This document shows positions 1-5,720 of a stretch of DNA of 14,241 nucleotides, in pieces. Under the pieces are notes generated by a model. That model was not told the DNA's origin. It saw only the letters and a list, made by a program, of their open reading frames with translations, and made no database searches. The stretch covers positions 1 to 14,241 of the forward strand of contig JALLLT010000158.1 in assembly GCA_025266875.1 (NCBI GenBank), given 5' to 3'. Within the stretch, counting starts at the first letter, position 1. Each line of letters begins with the position of its first letter. Origin of the DNA: Fennellomyces sp. T-0311 (Eukaryota; Mucoromycota; Mucoromycetes; Mucorales; Lichtheimiaceae). Both the position numbers and the translations under genes were made by a program.

Positions 1-114
1 CACTGCCCAGAGAACAATTACAATCGTGCAAGACCAACGGGCAGATTTGAACCCGACCCTCGAGCTCAAGAGCCACCGGGACCATTACAGGATTTTCAGG
101 AAAGGCGCCGTTAA
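1..114 (+). CDS. gag: Gag C-terminal end of element A (partial)
   Basis: Frame 1 is open from the window edge to TAA at 112-114 and encodes 37 residues beginning HCPENNYNRARP and ending in a basic RRR tail. The opening C-P-E looks like the last Cys of a CCHC zinc knuckle (pattern H-x4-C-P-E), which is where retroelement Gag normally ends. The tail is Pro- and Arg-rich, as nucleocapsid tails often are. It overlaps the Pol frame, which is open from 51, by 64 nt, with Pol in the -1 frame. No start codon is expected here because the gene enters from the left. The zinc-knuckle reading rests on one Cys and is inference. Confidence 0.55.
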   Translation, partial: HCPENNYNRARPTGRFEPDPRAQEPPGPLQDFQERRR

Positions 115-3100
115 CGACAGGAACGAGCGCCCCTCAACAAGAAAAAGATCCTGTCCATACGGTACAAACCATCTTGGCAATCAATCAAGAAGGTGGAGAG
201 TCGTCAAAAGCAGTTCACATGGAAGACGCCATGGACGAAGATGAAGTCAAGAAGCCGCCACCACTCAAGTTTGATGTATCTCAACCTATCCAAGTTGGCT
301 CATCCGATGCTGATACGAACAAGAGAAAACGAGTAGGATCCGCAGAATGGTTACGTGCGCAAGAAATCAGACAGAAGAAGCTGGCGTCCTTGGCTAAAGC
401 CCGAGCAAAGAAACGCGAGCTCCAACAAGCTGATGCCGCTGCTGTAGCAGATGGTCGCACCAAGCCATCAATTTTGGCACAGGCCAGCAAAGGCTTTCCA
501 ATGATGCTGAAGCCAGATGGAACGGTTGATGAGTTTGATTTGTTGGAGGCAATACGACAAACAAAGCTTCAAGTGCCATTACATCAATTGTTGTTCTACT
601 CGCCGGCCTTGTACCAAACCTTCATGGAAGGAATAGGCGTGAAAGGTGCAAGGAAGAAAAAGCCCGGGGACAAGAGTGATGACCAGCAAACCAACAAACA
701 GCGAGGCTATGTGATCACGACGGAATTAGATCCTGCCATACATTTGACAATTCGTACGGCCGAGCATCCTCCTGTGAATCAGCTACAATCGGTCTACTTT
801 GCCATCGGGAACACAATAATGGCCGCAATGCTGGATGGTGGCGCTACGGTCAGCGTGATGCCGTACTGGGTAGCAGAGGAAGCCGGGTTGGAAAACGAGA
901 TCAAGTCAACGAACCAAGGATTCAGCTATGGCGGAAAATTCGAGCAAAAAGTTGTGGGCATGTTACAAGAAGTTACCTTGACAATGTCAGACGAACTGGA
1001 CGTGGTTCATTCATTTTTGGTAGCTGAGGATCCAGATACACCTTTTCTACTCGGATTGGACTTCATCATGGGCACAAGAGCAGTAACGGATCCAAGCCAA
1101 GAATGCATCAAATTCAAAGTGGAAGAACAAGGTCAAGAACGCACGATCATCATACCTACACACTCGGGCAATGGCATGCAACTCAAGGATGGTGAGCCTG
1201 CATTAGGCGAAGTGATGGCCATTACGAAGTTGGACATGGGGGAAGACGTACCATCACTGGTATCGTTGACAGCTGATTTAACCTTGGGCGCGAACGAAAT
1301 TTCATTTATGGCTGTCAAAGAGTGTACGGACCAAACAACAAGTAGTGAGGCCACGGTATCCATTCTTGAGCCTTCCACAGCCTCGTTTCAGAAAGGACTG
1401 GTGATCATGCCTACTGCTCGTCATGAACAGTTGAGCGATATGACAATTGTTATGAACACAGGCAGCAAGGAACTAAAATTGCTGGCTGGCGAAACCATCG
1501 GCGTAATAATTGACTCGAAGAAATCTTTACAAGACTGGAAGACTGGAGGGAAGGTCAAAACGGCAAACCGCGAAGAGGCACTCGAGTATATGGCGGATGT
1601 GCTCATGTACCCGGATCAATGCCAACTTCCTTCACATTTGACAAGTCCGGTTTTCACGCCTCAAGCAAAGAGCAAATCCGCCGACACTTTTATGCATCAA
1701 GTGAATATGACCTTAGCATCACAAAAGGAGGCATTGGACTTGAAAGGCTTCGATATAAATCCGGAACTTTCAATGAACGAACAGCGCCAAATATTGAAGG
1801 TTCTTGAGGAGCATGAAAAAGTTTTCGTCACAAAGCTCGAAGAAATCAATAAAATGCAAGCTGAGCCATACGTGATCCGTCTGAAAGCAGGGGCTGAACC
1901 CTACCAAACTGCTCCGTATCCAATACCACATGAAGCGAACTTATGGTTGAAGGGATACCTGGAAAAGTTGGTGAAGTTGGGGCTAATTGAGCCAAGCAAT
2001 AGTCCGTGGGCTGCGGGCACAGTCCTGGTACCGACTGATCGAGAAAAGCAATCACAGCGGAAGCGAAGAGCAAAAGCCCGATCCAATTTGAAGGTCAAAT
2101 GCAGAACACGAGATGGCCGAGGACGTGTGTACACAGTACAGCAAACGTTAGACAATACAAGCATATCTGATGATGAGAGTTTGGAACTTGCCAACAAAGA
2201 AGCCTTGCACACCACTGGGTTCATGTACCATGGTGCCCCGGAACAAGAAGCTAAACTGGAGAATGGAGGGACGGTGAAGTACACAACAGTGGCGCCCAAA
2301 GCACTGGACAAGGAGCCTTTCCGCTTGTGTATCAATTTTGTCCAACTGAATAGACAATGCATAGCAGATTCCTATTGCTTGCCGAATGTCAATTTTCTGT
2401 TCACGCTTCTCGGAAAAGCAAAGTACTACTCTCTTTGCGATTGCTACTCGGGATACTTCCAGTTGGATTTGGCAAAAGAAAGCAGGGAACTTACGGCTTT
2501 TACATCAATTCATGGCGTTTATCATTGGAACGTGTGTCCGCTAGGCTTAAAAGGCGCTCCAGCAGCTTTCCAACGGAGGTTGGATAATCACTTTTCAGAG
2601 ATTCTTTTCAAATCATTCGTCGTGTACGTGGATGACGGCTTAACGTTCTCCGACAGTTTCCAGTCGCACGTTATGGATCTCAAGAAAATGTTAAGCATCG
2701 CGGAAAACGTTGGGTTGTCCTTTTCCAAGAAAAAGTGCAAGTTCGGTTACCAACGTATAAAAGCACTGGGTTATGTCGTGGGAACCGATGGATTCGAGAT
2801 GCAGTCTGCCAAGGTGGATCGAATCATGCGATGGCCTCCCCCTTCAAATGTTGGAGAAGTCCGCTCATTCTATGGTCTAATTCAATACTATCGCCGCTTT
2901 GTGCCGAACTTTTCGCGAGAAACACAAACTTTAAGCGCATTGCTTCGCAAGAATGTGAAGTTTCGTTGGGGACCAGAAGAACAAGCTTGTTTTGAAAAAT
3001 GCAAGAAATTGCTATCCACAGAACCAATTCTGGCACACCCCGATTTCACACGCCCTTTCGTTCTGTACACTGATGCATCCATGGTCGCCATTTCAGGAAT

Positions 3101-3893
3101 CTTGAGTCAAAGCTCCACCGAGGATGAAAATGTGTTACATCCCATTTATTATGGCAGCCGAATGATGAGCAAGGCCGAGCAAACCATGTCAGTATACGAA
3201 AAAGAATTTCTCGCAGTAGTATACTTTATCAAATTTTTCCGATTGTATCTCCTGGGCCAGTACTTTATAGTATACACGGATCACCAAGCACTACGGTACC
3301 TTCTAAATATCAAGGGCGATGCTTCTAGTCGGGTGCTTCGTTGGCAAATGGCGTTGCAAGAATTTGACTTCGATATCTACTATCGGTCGGGCAAACAGAA
3401 TGCCAACGTGGATGCTCTATCCAGAATACCTTCACGGGCATATGAAGGCGGAGAGCAAAGCGCGCATCAAGACTGGGAGGAAGACGACTCGTATGGCATT
3501 TTCATGATCAGACGAACTGTGTTGAGACATGGAAAAATACACATGGCACTCGGAGACAAGGCAGACGAGCACTCTTTCGGCGGAGTTCCCGAAGAAGAAT
3601 ACATAAACCTGGGAATGTACTTGACCTCAATGGAATATCCACCAGAATACGACAGCAAACAAAGACGACAGCTAAGACGACAAGCACTGAATTACGAGGT
3701 GCGAGATGGCGAAATATTTCAAAGGGCGCATGGCAAATACGGGCCTAGAAAACTGGTGGAAGCCAAGGAAGTACTTGACATATTAAAACGGAACCATGAC
3801 CATTGGATTGCAGGGCATCAAGGTATCAAACGATCTTTTGATAAGATTGCGTCAAATTATTACTGGCCTGGGTATTTTGATGCAGTGCGGTGA
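51..3893 (+). CDS. pol: Element A Pol: protease, reverse transcriptase, RNase H, start of integrase (ends at premature TGA)
   Basis: This is a retroelement polyprotein that copies element RNA into DNA. Residues are counted from the codon at 174. The frame is open from 51, just after TGA at 48-50; the first ATG is at 219, but Pol is probably made by -1 frameshifting from Gag. Residues 1-200 are a Lys-rich linker. The retropepsin-like protease is near 205-310, with LDGGATVSVMP (D221) and a later LLGLDF. Reverse transcriptase spans about 590-860: first catalytic Asp D756 in LCDCYSG, then the block GLKGAPAAFQR, then YVDD with D820 and D821. RNase H spans about 955-1085 (D967 in YTDAS, E1011 in YEKEF, D1036 in YTDHQAL, D1080 in NVDALSR). 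The integrase zinc finger begins with its His residues at 1208-1215, then TGA at 3891-3893 cuts the chain. Two oddities are DGGA in place of DS/TGA in the protease, and about 90 extra residues (roughly 621-712) between the RT finger strands. The family call is firm; the translation mechanism is inferred. Confidence 0.93.
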   Translation, partial: TRPSSSRATGTITGFSGKAPLTTGTSAPQQEKDPVHTVQTILAINQEGGESSKAVHMEDAMDEDEVKKPPPLKFDVSQPIQVGSSDADTNKRKRVGSAEWLRAQEIRQKKLASLAKARAKKRELQQADAAAVADGRTKPSILAQASKGFPMMLKPDGTVDEFDLLEAIRQTKLQVPLHQLLFYSPALYQTFMEGIGVKGARKKKPGDKSDDQQTNKQRGYVITTELDPAIHLTIRTAEHPPVNQLQSVYFAIGNTIMAAMLDGGATVSVMPYWVAEEAGLENEIKSTNQGFSYGGKFEQKVVGMLQEVTLTMSDELDVVHSFLVAEDPDTPFLLGLDFIMGTRAVTDPSQECIKFKVEEQGQERTIIIPTHSGNGMQLKDGEPALGEVMAITKLDMGEDVPSLVSLTADLTLGANEISFMAVKECTDQTTSSEATVSILEPSTASFQKGLVIMPTARHEQLSDMTIVMNTGSKELKLLAGETIGVIIDSKKSLQDWKTGGKVKTANREEALEYMADVLMYPDQCQLPSHLTSPVFTPQAKSKSADTFMHQVNMTLASQKEALDLKGFDINPELSMNEQRQILKVLEEHEKVFVTKLEEINKMQAEPYVIRLKAGAEPYQTAPYPIPHEANLWLKGYLEKLVKLGLIEPSNSPWAAGTVLVPTDREKQSQRKRRAKARSNLKVKCRTRDGRGRVYTVQQTLDNTSISDDESLELANKEALHTTGFMYHGAPEQEAKLENGGTVKYTTVAPKALDKEPFRLCINFVQLNRQCIADSYCLPNVNFLFTLLGKAKYYSLCDCYSGYFQLDLAKESRELTAFTSIHGVYHWNVCPLGLKGAPAAFQRRLDNHFSEILFKSFVVYVDDGLTFSDSFQSHVMDLKKMLSIAENVGLSFSKKKCKFGYQRIKALGYVVGTDGFEMQSAKVDRIMRWPPPSNVGEVRSFYGLIQYYRRFVPNFSRETQTLSALLRKNVKFRWGPEEQACFEKCKKLLSTEPILAHPDFTRPFVLYTDASMVAISGILSQSSTEDENVLHPIYYGSRMMSKAEQTMSVYEKEFLAVVYFIKFFRLYLLGQYFIVYTDHQALRYLLNIKGDASSRVLRWQMALQEFDFDIYYRSGKQNANVDALSRIPSRAYEGGEQSAHQDWEEDDSYGIFMIRRTVLRHGKIHMALGDKADEHSFGGVPEEEYINLGMYLTSMEYPPEYDSKQRRQLRRQALNYEVRDGEIFQRAHGKYGPRKLVEAKEVLDILKRNHDHWIAGHQGIKRSFDKIASNYYWPGYFDAVR

Positions 3894-4907
3894 TACGTTA
3901 CCTCATGCAAGGTGTGTCAACAATTTGGGCCCAAGAATCCCCCGGTACCACTACATCCCTACAAAGCTCCAGTCAATGGTCCATTTAGCGAAATCATGTT
4001 AGACTTTATGTCCTTGCCAGGGACTACGGACAACGGGAATACCGGGGCGCTTATTGGTGTTGACATGTTCAGTGGATGGCCGGAAGTAATGGCAACAAAG
4101 TCACAGACATCGGAGACAACAATATGGTTTCTGTACCAATGGGTATGTCGGCACGGAGTACCAGCCAGAGTTATTACTGATGGAGGCCCACCATTCGTTT
4201 CCGGACTTACAACAACCTTTTTGGCAAACTATGGAATACGGATTGAAATTGGTCCATCTCATCATTCACACAGACAAGGAAAAGTGGAACGAGCAATCCA
4301 AACGGTTAAAGCAGTGCTGTCGAGACTCTGTGCCCAGTTCACCGGTGATTGGGACGCTTGGTTACCAGCAGCTCTTTTTGTAATGCGTACAACAAAAAGC
4401 GTATACTCTGATGTCTCACCATTTTTCGTGGTACATGGGCGCCATCCTCGTACTTTTGACGTGTGGGATAACGTGGATGCGTATGACGCAGTACACAATG
4501 TGGAAGAACAGATATACGACCGAATCTTACAAGTGCAAGAGCATCAGCAATACACCATCCCACGGGTTGCACGAATGCATGAGGATTACATTGGAAATAT
4601 GAAGAAACAATACGATCAGCATGCGACACCAAGAAACTACCAACTGTTTGATCGAGTAATGGTTAAGAATCATGCCGTCGGAAGTTTTGGTGCCGGCCTA
4701 GCTCCACATTGGGTGGGTCCATATCATATTATTGAAAGGCTGGGACGAGATGTGTATCGACTGAAGGATGGACACCTAGTGTTGCCGAGTATTATTCATG
4801 CCGATGATATGAAATTGTATATAGCCAGGCCAAAACCTCACCCTGGCTATCAAGCATTACAAGTACCTCGAATTCAAACCCACACAAGGAACGAAAGAGA
4901 TGGATGA
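3894..4907 (+). CDS. pol: Element A integrase: second zinc-finger half, DD35E core, GPY domain
   Basis: This continues the Pol frame directly after the TGA at 3891-3893, so it is part of the same gene and not an independent one; the first ATG in frame is well inside. It opens with SCKVCQ, the two Cys (3906 and 3915) that complete the HHCC zinc finger begun before the stop. The catalytic core has D at 4002 (LDFMSLP), D at 4179 (ITDGGPPF) and E at 4287 (GKVERA). The last two are separated by exactly 35 residues, the DD35E spacing of retroviral and Gypsy integrases. Near 4711-4800 the GPYHIIERL segment matches the GPY/F module of Gypsy integrases. No chromodomain follows: the chain ends in a short basic tail at TGA 4905-4907. 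Apart from the upstream stop, the domain looks intact. Confidence 0.92.
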   Translation, partial: YVTSCKVCQQFGPKNPPVPLHPYKAPVNGPFSEIMLDFMSLPGTTDNGNTGALIGVDMFSGWPEVMATKSQTSETTIWFLYQWVCRHGVPARVITDGGPPFVSGLTTTFLANYGIRIEIGPSHHSHRQGKVERAIQTVKAVLSRLCAQFTGDWDAWLPAALFVMRTTKSVYSDVSPFFVVHGRHPRTFDVWDNVDAYDAVHNVEEQIYDRILQVQEHQQYTIPRVARMHEDYIGNMKKQYDQHATPRNYQLFDRVMVKNHAVGSFGAGLAPHWVGPYHIIERLGRDVYRLKDGHLVLPSIIHADDMKLYIARPKPHPGYQALQVPRIQTHTRNERDG

Positions 4908-4940
4908 ATCGCGGGACGCAGTATCATCCATCTGGAGGGA

Positions 4941-5274
4941 TGTTGGGAAGTGTCTAAAAAAGGAACTAAAAGCTATGTGACGTTCTGACCTTATCTGGCT
5001 TATACCCAAGATTCGGACGAAGATGTTAGACTTGGTGCACCGTCCACCCGCTCAAAACGTTGTTACTTTAATTGCATTGTCCTACCCTGCGTTCCCCCAT
5101 ATAAAAATATTTGGGCTCAGAATAAATAATAGGGGGCTTTTCTTCCGAGCGAGGATAGAAGGGAGCTGCCGTGTGAGTGCGCTTTTGAATTCTGAACCTT
5201 CATGTATACTTATACGTTGTAAATTTAGTAGTGATAGTTATTCCCATTTGTGTGTGTATTTTGGAGTCACGCAC
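4941..5274 (+). repeat. Candidate 3' LTR of element A
   Basis: It follows Pol by 33 nt. Two possible left ends are visible: TGTTGGGAAG at 4941, right after the purine tract GGAGGGA, or TGTGACGTTC at 4976, after an A-rich purine tract. TGTGACG pairs loosely with GTCACGCACA ending at 5274, giving a TG..CA unit of about 300 bp. Inside are a TATA box (5100) and an AATAAA (5121), the promoter and poly(A) arrangement expected of U3 and R. The 5' LTR is outside the window, so neither end can be verified by self-comparison. An open frame of 182 codons running through this stretch has no recognisable content and is not called. Confidence 0.45.
5100..5126 (+). promoter_or_regulatory. TATA box and poly(A) signal in element A LTR
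   Basis: TATAAAAATA at 5100-5109 is followed 12 nt later by AATAAA at 5121-5126 (continuing AATAAATAAT). A TATA box closely followed by a poly(A) hexamer is typical of the U3/R boundary of short fungal LTRs, where transcription starts and ends. Function is inferred from motif and position only. Confidence 0.45.
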
Positions 5275-5305
5275 AACTGCAAGATTTTGTATTCGTCCGT
5301 ATCTA

Positions 5306-5366
5306 TTGTATACCGATTTTTCCTTGATAGTGTGATTGCATACCGAGTACTTTCTGATAGTGATAA
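5306..5366 (+). repeat. Imperfect 30-bp tandem duplication
   Basis: TTGTATACCGA at 5306 and TTGCATACCGA at 5336 each open a unit of about 30 bp that ends in CTTGATAGTG or CTGATAGTG. The two units agree at about 21 of 30 positions. They lie just beyond the candidate end of the element A LTR, so they may belong to an LTR or to flanking DNA. Confidence 0.5.
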
Positions 5367-5479
5367 AGGTAGAGGTTGCATTGTATATTCGGTTAGAAAA
5401 TCTTCTTTGCTCACATGGCAGGACTTCTCTATCCAGATCCTGTCGCTGTCTCAATTCCCTGTCCTTCAATACAGTGAGA

Positions 5480-5698
5480 GAGAATGGATCGAGAAAAACA
5501 GTAAGTTCTGTGAGAATCGAATATGTCTTTATTATGTTAACGGTTCTCTCTATTTATATTGCTCGAGATAAAACTCATAATCAAATAGCCGTGGTCGGGA
5601 GGATGCCATATCATATAGCCGACACGGCAATGTTTCTAGACTTCTTGGAAGATCTAGTCAAGCCGGAAGGCTGTCAATGTATTATTCAGGTACCGTCA
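5480..5698 (-). repeat. Minus-strand LTR-like sequence (TATA box plus AATAAA)
   Basis: On the minus strand, AATATAAATA (5560-5551) is followed by AATAAA (5533-5528). The minus-strand LTR near 8.4 kb has the same pair at nearly identical spacing (AATATAAATA 8425-8416, AATAAA 8397-8392). Both also share CCCGACC upstream and TTCG.TCTC downstream. A possible left end TGACGGTACC lies at 5698. The overall match is patchy, so this is either a diverged or rearranged 3' LTR of element B or a solo LTR of another family. Limits are approximate. Confidence 0.35.
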
Positions 5699-5720
5699 TA
5701 CGTTTACCCGGTAGTGCCGA

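Larger units (their letters stand above)
1..5274 (+). mobile_element. Element A: Ty3/Gypsy LTR retrotransposon, 3' part
   Basis: The order end of Gag, protease, RT, RNase H, integrase is the Ty3/Gypsy (Metaviridae-type) order; Copia elements have integrase before RT. The 5' LTR and most of Gag lie left of the window. Downstream of Pol, two purine-rich tracts (GGAGGGA at 4934-4940 and an A-rich tract at 4956-4970) could be the polypurine tract, each followed by a TG that could open the 3' LTR. The right boundary near 5274 is inferred from a TG..CA pair and is uncertain. Pol has a single premature stop, so this copy cannot make full-length Pol unless the stop is read through. Confidence 0.85.

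Noticed and set aside
26..244. 72-codon open frame at the left end
   Set aside because: It overlaps the Gag tail in frame 1 and the Pol frame, both of which fit the retroelement better; this third frame is basic and unstructured.
1901..2362. 153-codon open frame on the - strand
   Set aside because: It is antisense to the reverse transcriptase of element A, which has clear motifs on the + strand.
5023..5571. 182-codon open frame on the + strand after integrase
   Set aside because: It crosses a TATA box, an AATAAA and two LTR-like stretches; the composition is low-complexity and matches no family.
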